The notes below the pieces were generated by a model, which worked only from the letters and a program-made list of their open reading frames with translations, had not been told where the DNA came from and ran no database searches. 28,313 nt of DNA from JBCAXA01 sp039183535. Its GTDB lineage: Bacteria; Pseudomonadota; Gammaproteobacteria; Steroidobacterales; Woeseiaceae. Where the stretch lies: assembly GCA_039183535.1 (NCBI GenBank), contig JBCDBO010000040.1, forward strand, positions 1 through 28,313, written 5' to 3'. A program made the position numbers and the translations under genes. Positions 20,944 through 28,313 of the stretch are shown here, in pieces (within the stretch, counting starts at the first letter, position 1; each line of letters begins with the position of its first letter).

Positions 20944-21861
20944 CTACTCGGGTTTAGCGAATTTCAAGGTCATCCGATCCGATTCGCCGATGGCGTCCAG
21001 CGCTGCCATTGCCTCGGCATCGTCGCGATCCGTACCGTTGTAGGTCGGTGGCAGGCGCCAGACGATGTCGCCGGCGGCGGGGACGTCATTTGGGTTGGCG
21101 TTGATCTCGCTCTCGGCGACCAGCTCAAAGCCAGCCGCGGACATGGCCTCGACCACGGCATCACGACGCAAGTAGCCGTGATCACCACCGGCCGCTTCGT
21201 CCGGCATGCTGTCTGGGGCACGGTGTTGTACGACGCCGAGAACGCCGCCCGGCTTCAGCACCCGGAAAGCATCGGCTGCGGCCGTCGTCAGAAAATCGCC
21301 GTCCGCCTGAAAGCGCGCCATGTTGTGCAAGGCTCGGATCATTAAAAACGCATCGACCGTGCCGTCGGCCTCCGTCGGGATCGCGCCGAACTCATAGGCA
21401 CTAACCGAGGCGCCGCTGACACCCCAGTCGGCCGTTGACGCGGGCCAGTCTGTTGTCCACGTTTTTAGCTCTTCGAGCCGTTCCTCAGAGAAAAATCCGA
21501 ACAATGGCCAGATGGATTGCTCGTAGTTAACGCCGATCAGCTCGCCGTCGCTGCCGAGGTATGGGACCAGGATCTTCGAATACCAGCCGCCGCCCGGCAA
21601 TGCCTCCATAACCCGCATACCAGGCTCGATGCCAAAGAAATCGAGCGTCTCGGCAGGATGTCGGAACGCGAAGCGGGCTTTCGTCGCATCGTCTTGCGCG
21701 GCCAAGATGTCGGTCAAACTAGGCGCTTCGGGTTGTGGTGCCGCAGCGACGGCGTCGGCTGCTGGTTCGGCCGGGGCCGGCGGCGGCTCGGGCGCCTCGC
21801 CGCAGCCGACGGCCAAGCCGGTGGCTGCGCAAATCGTTAGTAGTAAGCGGGTCTCACGCAT
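20944..21861 (-). CDS. Exported SAM-methyltransferase-like lipoprotein (COG4798 type)
   Basis: A 305-residue protein. The N-terminal signal ends in GLAVGC, a near-lipobox (Ala at -3 is not ideal), followed by a Pro/Ala/Glu linker to about residue 47. The body then resembles the predicted methyltransferases of COG4798: FRHPAETLDFFGIEPGMRVMEALPGGGWYSKILVPYLGSDG (class I motif I region), DAFLMIRALHNM, and FRVLKPGGVLGVVQHRAPD (post-motif). Methylation outside the cytoplasm would lack SAM, so the exported fold may bind another ligand or have lost activity. The gene stands alone, with hairpins after its stop. The assignment rests on fold-level motifs. Confidence 0.75.
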   Translation of the reverse strand: MRETRLLLTICAATGLAVGCGEAPEPPPAPAEPAADAVAAAPQPEAPSLTDILAAQDDATKARFAFRHPAETLDFFGIEPGMRVMEALPGGGWYSKILVPYLGSDGELIGVNYEQSIWPLFGFFSEERLEELKTWTTDWPASTADWGVSGASVSAYEFGAIPTEADGTVDAFLMIRALHNMARFQADGDFLTTAAADAFRVLKPGGVLGVVQHRAPDSMPDEAAGGDHGYLRRDAVVEAMSAAGFELVAESEINANPNDVPAAGDIVWRLPPTYNGTDRDDAEAMAALDAIGESDRMTLKFAKPE

Positions 21862-22111
21862 CGTGTTGGTCTCCTGGCTGGTGCCGTCCAGCGGCCCGTT
21901 TTTAGCGAACCGACAACGCTACCACAGCTCCAGCGGCAGCGGGCAGCATGGTGCGACGAACGCCGCCTATCACGCCACGTGGCGAGGCGGAGCAGGGCGT
22001 GTATACTCGATTTTGGGGACTGGCGGTCACCACGGTTTCGTCTGTGCGAAATACCCGTGAAGACGTCACCATCGATCACACCAAAATAGTATTACCTAAA
22101 GGGGCGGCACC

Positions 22112-22555
22112 ATGAGCCTGGTTGACTTCAGCAACGTTCTGCGGATTTTTGGCGGCAGTTCCGTCACACCGGAAGAGAAAGAAACGCTGTTCCGAGAATC
22201 GCTGCTGTTGGCGCTATCGCGGGCCACCAGTGCCGACTCGAATATCGATCCAGCTGAGGTAAACACCGTCCAAGCCGTCATCGAGAAAATTACCGGTGAG
22301 ACGGTGCCCCCGGCTGATATCCGGGTCGCAGCGGCATCGGCTCTGTACGAATCCGCGCCGCTTCCTGACTACCTGAAAAAGGCGAGCCGTTCGCTCGACC
22401 CTGAACAGTGCTTGACGATTGTCACTGCACTCGCCGACGTGATTAAGAGCGATTCAGATATTCGCCACGCCGAGGTTGAGTTCTTCAACACGGTGGCGAA
22501 AGCGCTGAACGTCCAGGTCTCAGATACCGCTGGATTGGTCGCCGACAAACCGTAA
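22112..22555 (+). CDS. TerB-like helical protein
   Basis: A 147-residue, mostly helical, acidic protein without signal peptide or membrane helix. The two halves resemble the TerB fold (tellurite-resistance/co-chaperone superfamily): ETLFRESLLLALSRATSADSNIDPAEVNTVQAVIEKITG and QCLTIVTALADVIKSDSDIRHAEVEFFNTVAKALNV. In both, an acidic loop (ADSNID; SDSDIR) precedes a Glu-starting helix, the TerB metal-binding pattern. The cellular role is unknown. A good ribosome binding site (AAAGGGG, 7 nt spacing) precedes the ATG. It converges on ygiQ with 12 bp between stops. A TATACT -10-like hexamer lies at 22002-22007 but has no clear -35. Confidence 0.65.
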   Translation: MSLVDFSNVLRIFGGSSVTPEEKETLFRESLLLALSRATSADSNIDPAEVNTVQAVIEKITGETVPPADIRVAAASALYESAPLPDYLKKASRSLDPEQCLTIVTALADVIKSDSDIRHAEVEFFNTVAKALNVQVSDTAGLVADKP

Positions 22556-22567
22556 AGCAACCGGGCT

Positions 22568-24754
22568 TTAGCGGCCACCGCGACCTTTCGGTTTGCCGCC
22601 GTTACTACCGTCATCGCGCGGCGGCAGTCCTGTGTGTTGAGTTAGCACGCGATTACGTGTTAGACGCCGGCGATGCGCATCTGGCGAGTTTCTGCGCCGC
22701 GCCGAGCGATAGGTGGCCGCCTGGTCCGTGGCAGGCACCAAATGCTGCGGGCCCTCGCCAATCAGGTCTGCGCGACCAGCCTCCTTCAACGCTCGTCGCA
22801 GCAACGGCCAGTTAGCGGGATCGTGATAGCGCAGTAGCGCTTTGTGAAGCCTGCGCCGTTTCAGCCCCTTGACGACGGAGACTGACTCGCTGCGGTAGCG
22901 CACGCGGCGCAACGGGTTACGCCCGGAGTGATACATCGCCGTTGCCGTTGCCATCGGCGATGGGTAAAACGCTTGCACTTGGTCGGCCCGAAAACCATTG
23001 CGCTTTAACCACAACGCGAGGTTGATCATGTCGTCATCGCTCGTGCCGGGGTGGGCAGCAATAAAGTAGGGGATCAAGTATTGCTCTTTCCCGGCCTCGC
23101 GCGAGAACTGCTCGAACATCGCTTTGAAACGATCATAGGTGCCGATACCGGGCTTCATCATTTTGTCGAGTGGGCCGCGCTCGGTATGTTCCGGCGCGAT
23201 TTTCAAGTAGCCACCGACATGGTGAGTGACCAGCTCGCGGACGTATTCGGGATCCTCGACCGCCAAGTCGTAACGCAGCCCGGAGGCGATCAGTACTTTT
23301 TTGACGCCGGGTAGCGAGCGCGCCTTACGGTATAGCTGGGTTAGCGACGAGTGGTCGGTATTCAAATTCGGGCAGATTCCCGGGAAGACGCAACTCGGTC
23401 GCCGGCAGGCGGCTTCAATTTTCGGGCTCTTGCAGGCCAGTCGATACATATTGGCGGTCGGGCCACCCAAGTCGGAGATAACACCGGTAAAGCCAGGGAC
23501 GCGATCGCGAATCTCCTCAACCTCCGCGAGGATCGACGCCTCCGAGCGGTTCTGGATGATCCGCCCCTCGTGCTCGGTAATCGAGCAAAACGTACATCCG
23601 CCAAAGCAGCCACGCATGATATTGACCGAGAAACGAATCATCTCGTAGGCCGGAATTCGCGCCTCGCCGTACGCTGGGTGCGGTACCCGCGCAAACGGCA
23701 TGCCAAACACGTAATCCATTTCTTCGGTCGACAGCGGTTGCGCGGGCGGGTTTAACCAGACGTCGGTATCGCCATGGCTCTGCACCAAAGCGCGCGCATT
23801 ACCGGGGTTTGTTTCGAGGTGCAGCACGCGGCTCGCATGCGCGTACAAGACAGGGTCATTACGGACCTTTTCGAACGACGGCAGCCGGATAACGCTGCGG
23901 GCGCGGTTACGGCGTGCATCCGGTACAAAGCGCAGCGGTGCGCTAGCGGTTTTTTCCGCCGCCGGCTGTTGCTTTGCGCACTTCGCGTCACTGGTCGTTT
24001 GGTAGGGGTTGATCGGCTCATCGACCGGCCCGGGACGATCGATGCGGGTCGAGTCGATGCACCACCATCCCTGCGGGGTCGATTGACGGACAAACGCGGT
24101 TCCGCGAACGTCGTCGATAGCCGCAATTGGTTCACCACGCGCCAGCCGGTGCGCAAGCTCCAATAAGCTGCGTTCGGCGTTACCGTACAACAAGATATCG
24201 GCACCGGCATCGAGTAAGACCGAACGGCGTATCTTGTCTTGCCAATAGTCGTAATGGGCGATTCGCCGTAGCGAGGCTTCAATACCGCCGAGCACGATCG
24301 GCACATCGCCGAACGCTTCACGGCAGCGCTGCGCATAGACGATAGACGCCCGATCCGGTCGCGAACCGGCGAGACCGCCGGCCGTGTAGGCGTCGTCGCT
24401 ACGCGGTCGCCGATCGGCCGTGTAGCGATTGATCATCGAGTCCATGTTGCCAGCGGTTACGCCGTAAAAGAGCTCGGGCCGGCCAAGCCGTTCGAAGTCG
24501 GCTTTGCTGCGCCAATCCGGCTGCGACAGGATACCGACTCGAAAGCCATGCGCCTCGAGTACTCGGCCGATCACGGCCATGCCGAACGACGGGTGATCGA
24601 CGTATGCGTCACCGGTCACGATGACGATGTCGCACCGATCCCAGCCGCGCGCGGCCATTTCGGCCTTGGTCGTCGGCAGGAATTCGCTGGTGCCGTAGCA
24701 TTCGGCCCAGTACGGTGTGTAATCGTAAATCGGTGTTGGCGCAGGCGAGGCCAT
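22568..24754 (-). CDS. ygiQ: YgiQ family radical SAM protein
   Basis: A 728-residue protein of normal YgiQ size. The N-terminal part is the YgiQ-specific domain (WDRCDIVIVTGDAYVDHPSFGMAVIGRVLEAHGFRVGI; FYGVTAGNMDSMINRYTADRR; IVLGGIEASLRRIAHYDYWQDK). The radical SAM cluster site is CxxxCxxC at C383, C387 and C390 (GCFGGCTFC). The C-terminal region (YLKIAPEHTERGPLDKMMKPG; YLIPYFIAAHPGT; VQAFYPSPMATATAMYHSGRNPL) is complete, with a short basic Gly-rich tail. The reaction is unknown for the whole family. It is divergent from the MDR oxidoreductase gene (57 bp apart) and converges on the TerB-like gene. Confidence 0.93.
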   Translation of the reverse strand: MASPAPTPIYDYTPYWAECYGTSEFLPTTKAEMAARGWDRCDIVIVTGDAYVDHPSFGMAVIGRVLEAHGFRVGILSQPDWRSKADFERLGRPELFYGVTAGNMDSMINRYTADRRPRSDDAYTAGGLAGSRPDRASIVYAQRCREAFGDVPIVLGGIEASLRRIAHYDYWQDKIRRSVLLDAGADILLYGNAERSLLELAHRLARGEPIAAIDDVRGTAFVRQSTPQGWWCIDSTRIDRPGPVDEPINPYQTTSDAKCAKQQPAAEKTASAPLRFVPDARRNRARSVIRLPSFEKVRNDPVLYAHASRVLHLETNPGNARALVQSHGDTDVWLNPPAQPLSTEEMDYVFGMPFARVPHPAYGEARIPAYEMIRFSVNIMRGCFGGCTFCSITEHEGRIIQNRSEASILAEVEEIRDRVPGFTGVISDLGGPTANMYRLACKSPKIEAACRRPSCVFPGICPNLNTDHSSLTQLYRKARSLPGVKKVLIASGLRYDLAVEDPEYVRELVTHHVGGYLKIAPEHTERGPLDKMMKPGIGTYDRFKAMFEQFSREAGKEQYLIPYFIAAHPGTSDDDMINLALWLKRNGFRADQVQAFYPSPMATATAMYHSGRNPLRRVRYRSESVSVVKGLKRRRLHKALLRYHDPANWPLLRRALKEAGRADLIGEGPQHLVPATDQAATYRSARRRNSPDAHRRRLTRNRVLTQHTGLPPRDDGSNGGKPKGRGGR

Positions 24755-24811
24755 TGCAGTCGTCAGCTCATTCCGCTACGCCGCGCATTCTAGCAGTCGA
24801 GGTAGTAACAC

Positions 24812-25837
24812 GTGTCTGACGGTCACGAGTGTCTGGAAATCTTTCGACATGACAACGATTTGGCCAAAGCCATTCGCAAGGTACGCCGGCCCGATGTCGA
24901 TCCCGGCGACGGCGAGGTCGTCGTTGCCAACCACTTTGCGGGCGTCAATGCGGTCTACGACGCCGGTCTGATCCGCGGTACGGTCGATCGCGCCGATGCA
25001 GAGTTACCAACGGCGTTCGGGTTCGAGTCGGTCGGTCGGATCGTTGCGATCGGGCCTAACGTGAGCGGCCTGGCGGTCGGCCAAGCGGTCGCGTCGGTCG
25101 GCTTCGGCCGCGCCTATCGCGAGCGCTTTGTCGCGCCCGCTGACGATTTGACGCCTATTGCGGCACCGACGCCAGCGGCACTGACACTCGTACCGACCGG
25201 AATTTCGGCGTATTTGGCCTTGCATATCACCGGTGAGATTCGCTCCAGCGATGCCGTGCTGATCACGGCTGCCGCGGGGGGCTTCGGCCACATTGCTGTT
25301 CAGGTCGCTCAGGCGAGTGCCGCTCGTGTCGTTGCCGTGACCGGATCGGCGATCAAAGCGGATCGGCTGCGCTCACTCGGTGTTGCGGCGGTGATCAATT
25401 ATCGTGACGAGGCGTTACCGGCGGCACTTGATCGTGAGTTTCCTAACGGCATCGACCTTGCACTCGATACCGTCGGCGCCGCGACATTCGATGCAATCGT
25501 GCCGCGACTTGCGCCGCACGGTCGGTTGGTCTCGGCGGGTTTTACGGCCGACGCTGCCGATAAAGCGCCGGTCCTCGCGCCGCGTGTTTACACCGAGCTG
25601 TATTGGAAAGCCGCATCAATACGCGCATTTATGAACCCGTTGTTCAAGGACCGCCACCCAGAGGCGCGTGACGTTTTGTTTGCCCGTCTCGAGAGCGGCG
25701 ACCTAGACGTGTGGACACACGAGCCTATCTTCGACGGCCTCGACGCCGTACCTGAGGCGCTCGCCTGTTTGTTGAGCGGTGCAAACACCGGCAAAGTGCT
25801 GGTGCGCTTGCCGGCGGCTAACGAGCTGCCAGACTAG
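24812..25837 (+). CDS. MDR-superfamily NADPH-dependent oxidoreductase (quinone/prostaglandin reductase-like)
   Basis: A 341-residue protein of the medium-chain dehydrogenase/reductase superfamily. The N-terminal GroES-like domain includes NHFAGVNAVYDAGLIRG and FGFESVGRIVAIGPNVSG. The nucleotide-binding domain has LITAAAGGFGHIAVQVAQ (a relaxed glycine motif) and VAVTGSAIKADRLRSLGVAAVINYRDE. No structural-zinc Cys cluster or catalytic Cys/His pair is present, so it belongs to the zinc-free quinone oxidoreductase side; the central motif is nearest to prostaglandin-reductase-3/ZADH2-type enzymes. The start is a GTG with GAGG 9 nt upstream. The last 20 bp overlap the end of the convergent exported-protein gene. 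Confidence 0.85.
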   Translation: MSDGHECLEIFRHDNDLAKAIRKVRRPDVDPGDGEVVVANHFAGVNAVYDAGLIRGTVDRADAELPTAFGFESVGRIVAIGPNVSGLAVGQAVASVGFGRAYRERFVAPADDLTPIAAPTPAALTLVPTGISAYLALHITGEIRSSDAVLITAAAGGFGHIAVQVAQASAARVVAVTGSAIKADRLRSLGVAAVINYRDEALPAALDREFPNGIDLALDTVGAATFDAIVPRLAPHGRLVSAGFTADAADKAPVLAPRVYTELYWKAASIRAFMNPLFKDRHPEARDVLFARLESGDLDVWTHEPIFDGLDAVPEALACLLSGANTGKVLVRLPAANELPD

Positions 25838-26474
25838 CGCCAAGACTACCCGGCAAACCGACCGACACCAGAGCAGCGCCGAAGCGCCCTTGGAAACCGC
25901 TGAGGAGCTCGGTCACGCCGCTCCAGCCGCGCACATCGCCACCGGGTTGCATATCGGCCGTACGCAATAGCGTTGTGCCGTTCCCGGATGCCAATTCGCC
26001 GACCAGTGTCATGTGCCCCGGTGCGAGATCAAAGCGATATCGCTCGGCCAGCAGCGCGTCGTAATGGTCTGGCGCGTGCAACACCAGGTCGATCAGTTGC
26101 AGGCGCAAGACCAAGGTCGTCGCCGCAGCGTCGTTACTCGCATCGGCCGGCTGCAGGCCGCGCAATTCGAAGTCGCTGCTGAATCGTTGTTGCAGTGTTT
26201 CGCGCACCGACGCGATTAACTGGGTATCGGTAGTTTCTGGGTCAGCGAGATGCCAGAAACCGATCGGTTCGATTCGATAGTGTGTGTACGTTGCGGGTGC
26301 AGTCTCTGCGCTGAGCCATGCTTGGTCGATGCCCGGTGCGTCGATAGCAACCCACGTTGCTGCGTCGCTGGCGCGGGCGCTCGCGGCGAACCCGGCTAAG
26401 GCCGTTGCGATAAAGATGGCAACGACGATGTCGACGATACCGGTGCGACTGGAATGTTTGTGTTGGTTCAACAT
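25818..26474 (-). CDS. Exported protein of unknown function (possibly DUF3313-like)
   Basis: A 218-residue protein with a signal peptide: charged N-terminus (MLNQHKHSSRTG), hydrophobic core IVDIVVAIFIATALAGFAA and cleavage expected after ARA. The mature part has alternating strand/helix text (YTHYRIEPIGFW; LIASVRETLQQRFSSDFEL; TTLVLRLQLIDLVL; GHMTLVGELASG). This loosely recalls DUF3313-type envelope proteins, in which a propagated f-x-x-l-x-x-x-l segment precedes a strand. I do not claim the family. The start has an AGGAG ribosome binding site 8 nt upstream. The upstream region holds a CRP-like site and a palindrome. The 3' end overlaps the convergent MDR gene by 20 bp. Confidence 0.7.
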   Translation of the reverse strand: MLNQHKHSSRTGIVDIVVAIFIATALAGFAASARASDAATWVAIDAPGIDQAWLSAETAPATYTHYRIEPIGFWHLADPETTDTQLIASVRETLQQRFSSDFELRGLQPADASNDAAATTLVLRLQLIDLVLHAPDHYDALLAERYRFDLAPGHMTLVGELASGNGTTLLRTADMQPGGDVRGWSGVTELLSGFQGRFGAALVSVGLPGSLGASLAAR

Positions 26475-26541
26475 GCGTTTTCTCCTGCACTGGCCATGGC
26501 TCTATGGCCGCTGTCAGTGAGTTAACGCGCTTGGCGTGCAG

Positions 26542-26556
26542 TTGTTGACGCAACAA
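26542..26556. promoter_or_regulatory. Palindrome upstream of the exported-protein gene
   Basis: The perfect inverted repeat TTGTTG-ACG-CAACAA lies 68-82 bp upstream of the start at 26474, between that gene and the CRP-like site. It is a candidate operator; the binding protein is not known. Confidence 0.35.
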
Positions 26557-26571
26557 TGTGCAGAACGTGTG

Positions 26572-26593
26572 AAATGTGGTGTAAGTCACAATG
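26572..26593. promoter_or_regulatory. CRP/Vfr-like binding site
   Basis: The core TGTGG-N6-TCACA differs from the CRP consensus TGTGA-N6-TCACA at one position. The flanks (AAA before the core) also fit, with about 16 of 22 positions matching the full consensus by eye. It lies about 100 bp upstream of the exported-protein gene and overlaps the last codons of the decayed DUF6498-like gene. Confidence 0.4.
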
Positions 26594-27003
26594 ACGCGGG
26601 CGGCTCACTCGCTGCCGTGCGTTCGGTAGCCGCCTGCTCGTGCTGATAGGCGCGCCAGTCAAAGGCTGTTTTCACCATAATAAGGGCAACCGACGCCAAC
26701 AGCGGTTCATTAAACCGGCTGACCAGTATCGCGCCAAGTAACAGCGCGATTTGCATGATCATGACGCGCTGGTAGGGCAAGCGCATCGCGTCGGCGGCTG
26801 TCAGCCGAGGGACTGGTCGAGCATCGCCAAGCGCAATGGTCCATAGCCGCCGACAACTAAGTTCTCGGCCCAAAACGTGCAAGCAGTACGCGCAAGTCCC
26901 AGTCAGCTGTAATAACACCGACGAGAGGCAACAGATTGACGGCGACTAGCGCGAGTCCCGCCCATAGTGGCACGCCGTTGCTTGCCGCGCGGGGCTCGGT
27001 CAC
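26586..27003 (-). pseudogene. Decayed DUF6498-like membrane protein gene
   Basis: A GTG at 27003 overlaps the PlsB-like stop as GTGA and opens 48 codons: a charged N-terminus, one helix (PLWAGLALVAVNLLPLVGVI), then ADWDLRVLLARF, ending at TAG 26857. The next frame continues the family text, FWAENLVVGGYGPLRLAML (from 26875), to TGA at 26801. Adding one T to the TTTT run at 26875-26872 joins the two as WDLRVLLARFWAEN, with the spacing of the DUF6498 W-D...W-A-E-N motif. A third frame then gives MRLPYQRVMIMQIALLLGAI...VALIMVKTAFDWRAYQH, like the family C-terminus, ending at 26586. The central part of the family (roughly 70-100 residues) appears to be missing. A homopolymer sequencing error could explain the first shift but not the internal loss. 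Confidence 0.65.
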
Positions 27004-28313
27004 TCGCTAGGTGCGATACGCTGGTGGCGACGTCGATCGTCTTCGGCGAGTGCCATACCGAGGACCCGGTCCAAGCGTCGCGCCAGTGTTGCTAATTCGT
27101 TGAACCAGTCGCTCCGTTCGGTGGCCCGATTGGCGCCAAACAATTGTCGGTAGTCAGCCAGCCGAAAGGCTGTTTCGAACAGCGACTTTGACACCGACTC
27201 GGCCGAGAAAACGCGCCCGGTCAATCGCAGTTGTCGACCGAACTTCAGGCACTCGCTAGCGAGCGCCGCGCGATCGGTAAGCGCTTCGTCGCCCGCAAGA
27301 CTCATGTATTCCGCGACGATTCGATACGCATCGACAAACGTTCGCAGCACCGCGTGAGCCAGTAACGGCGCTGTAGCCGCTAGGAGATTCACGGTCGCGT
27401 CAGCGCCGTTCGGTAAGGCGTCCCGCCACTCGGGGAAGCGCTCTGCTGCGGCGCGGTGAATCGCCGCAAGGTAATCGCTGCGCTGCGGGAAGTAGAACTC
27501 AAACTTTAGCATCTCACGCAGTTTTTCGGCCTCAACATCGAACGCCGACAGCGGCTCGGTGGCGTCGACGGCGGACAACAACGCGACCTCGACGATCGCG
27601 TCGAGCACGAAATGGTGGATCGCGGTGTTGCGGTAGTAGGCGGCCTTTAGGTGTTGGTCTTCGCTGATGGCGTAAACAGGTTCCAGACCATCGCGATGGA
27701 CTGTGACGATTCCGGTGCCTTCCAGTTGGCGCAGCGCTCGCTCAATGGCATCCGGCTCGCGCAACGAATCGGTCCCGACCAACTCGAGCTTGCGGCGTCT
27801 GAGTAGCGCGCCACCGGCTCGCGCAAGGCCATGCACGTCTGTCAGCGTCAATGCCCGGGTTCCGCTGGCTAGCAAGATCAGTGTAACTACGGCCGATATC
27901 GTAATCGGTGTCTCGGCATTCATATTGACTGCCGTGCGAAACGCTAGCGACTGCACCAGTTCCTGCTTGCGTTCCATCGCAACACCCGCATCGAGTTCGG
28001 CGCGGTCGGCGAGCTCGCCAAACTCGGTTGCGGTACCGAACCGTAAAAAGATTCGACCATGTGGTGTCCCGCGGCGAAAGAAGCGCACCATCCACGCCAT
28101 ACCCTCGGGGGTCTTGCTTTGGCCTTGCTGCTCGCGTGCGTAGTCTTCGACTTCAGTGATTTGGTCGTAAATGACACTGACCGGAATGAACACGGTGTTG
28201 TACAAGCGCGTGCGCAGTATCGAATCGACGACATAGTTGAACAAGCCGTAACGCGGTGGCAGCAGTTTGCCGGTGCGAGACCGTGTTCCTTCGAGCGCCC
28301 AGAGTAGCGAGAA
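27000..28313 (-). CDS. plsB: PlsB-like glycerol-3-phosphate acyltransferase (C-terminal part, cut by window edge)
   Basis: The frame is open through the right edge, giving 437 residues of the C-terminal part. The first visible residues include LEGTRSRTGKLLPPRYGL, which is acyltransferase motif III (EGxRSRxG). VFIPVSVIYDQITEVEDYAREQQGQSK follows and resembles motif IV of glycerol-3-phosphate acyltransferases. The long C-terminal helical region (LKAAYYRNTAIHHFVLDAIVEVALL; FEFYFPQRSDYLA) is also as in PlsB. PlsB acylates sn-1 of glycerol-3-phosphate at the inner membrane, the first step of phospholipid synthesis. Motifs I and II lie outside the window. The text differs enough from E. coli PlsB that it could be a divergent paralogue. 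Its stop overlaps the GTG of the decayed gene downstream, so the two once formed a coupled operon. Confidence 0.85.
   Translation of the reverse strand, partial: FSLLWALEGTRSRTGKLLPPRYGLFNYVVDSILRTRLYNTVFIPVSVIYDQITEVEDYAREQQGQSKTPEGMAWMVRFFRRGTPHGRIFLRFGTATEFGELADRAELDAGVAMERKQELVQSLAFRTAVNMNAETPITISAVVTLILLASGTRALTLTDVHGLARAGGALLRRRKLELVGTDSLREPDAIERALRQLEGTGIVTVHRDGLEPVYAISEDQHLKAAYYRNTAIHHFVLDAIVEVALLSAVDATEPLSAFDVEAEKLREMLKFEFYFPQRSDYLAAIHRAAAERFPEWRDALPNGADATVNLLAATAPLLAHAVLRTFVDAYRIVAEYMSLAGDEALTDRAALASECLKFGRQLRLTGRVFSAESVSKSLFETAFRLADYRQLFGANRATERSDWFNELATLARRLDRVLGMALAEDDRRRHQRIAPSE

Noticed and set aside
20437..21345. 302-codon plus-strand frame from EF-G2 into the methyltransferase-like gene
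   Set aside because: It spans the opposite strand of two real genes and the hairpins between them; composition is that of an antisense shadow.
26586..26918. 110-residue minus-strand protein as an intact gene
   Set aside because: Only its second half resembles a family C-terminus; the matching N-terminal pieces lie in two other frames upstream, so it is treated as part of a pseudogene.
1..28313. tRNA, rRNA, CRISPR, insertion sequence or prophage
   Set aside because: No cloverleaf with a GGTTCRA-type arm, no regularly spaced repeats, no transposase or integrase text and no terminal inverted repeats with target duplication were seen. A covariance search was not possible.

Overview
The window (roughly 57-58% G+C by eye) looks like chromosomal DNA of a gammaproteobacterium. 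The greB-ttcA pair, a GlnK-type PII protein, YgiQ, a PlsB-like acyltransferase, a ZnuD-like receptor and an EF-G2 of the Vibrio/Shewanella type all support this. Genus cannot be read from the sequence. I see no rRNA, tRNA, CRISPR array, insertion sequence or phage gene.

Left part (1-5517): a DUF1800-DUF1501 pair on the minus strand (the DUF1501 gene runs off the left edge), a small four-helix membrane protein, a Frag1/DRAM/Sfk1-like membrane protein, an exported DUF1838 protein, a two-EF-hand protein, a MAPEG membrane protein, and an ArsR-SRPBCC fusion regulator whose promoter, operator and probable leaderless GTG start can be read directly.

Arginine catabolism (5518-8037): an Lrp/AsnC regulator is divergent from ornithine cyclodeaminase and arginase. 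Together the two enzymes convert arginine to urea plus ornithine and then ornithine to proline. A 10-bp direct repeat lies in the shared regulatory region.

Export/sigma operon (8041-12507, minus strand): lipoprotein DUF1800, Tat-exported DUF1501, ECF sigma factor, single-pass anti-sigma-like protein and exported TPR protein lie head to tail with 9-32 bp gaps or ATGA overlaps. This is the strongest candidate here for a little-described system. It is also the second DUF1800-DUF1501 pair within about 8 kb.

Metal uptake and nitrogen (12508-16413): a small CxxC protein and a ZnuD-like TonB receptor with glutamate-rich loops follow a possible Zur site. Then come GlnK without amtB and a membrane-anchored protein of DUF6090-like type.

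Housekeeping (16431-20682, minus strand): rhomboid protease, ttcA and greB form one apparent operon, preceded by a stand-alone EF-G2 gene with its own intrinsic terminator.

Right part (20944-28313): an exported methyltransferase-like lipoprotein, a TerB-like protein, YgiQ, an MDR oxidoreductase, an unassigned exported protein, a decayed DUF6498-like gene, and the C-terminal part of a PlsB-like acyltransferase that runs off the right edge.
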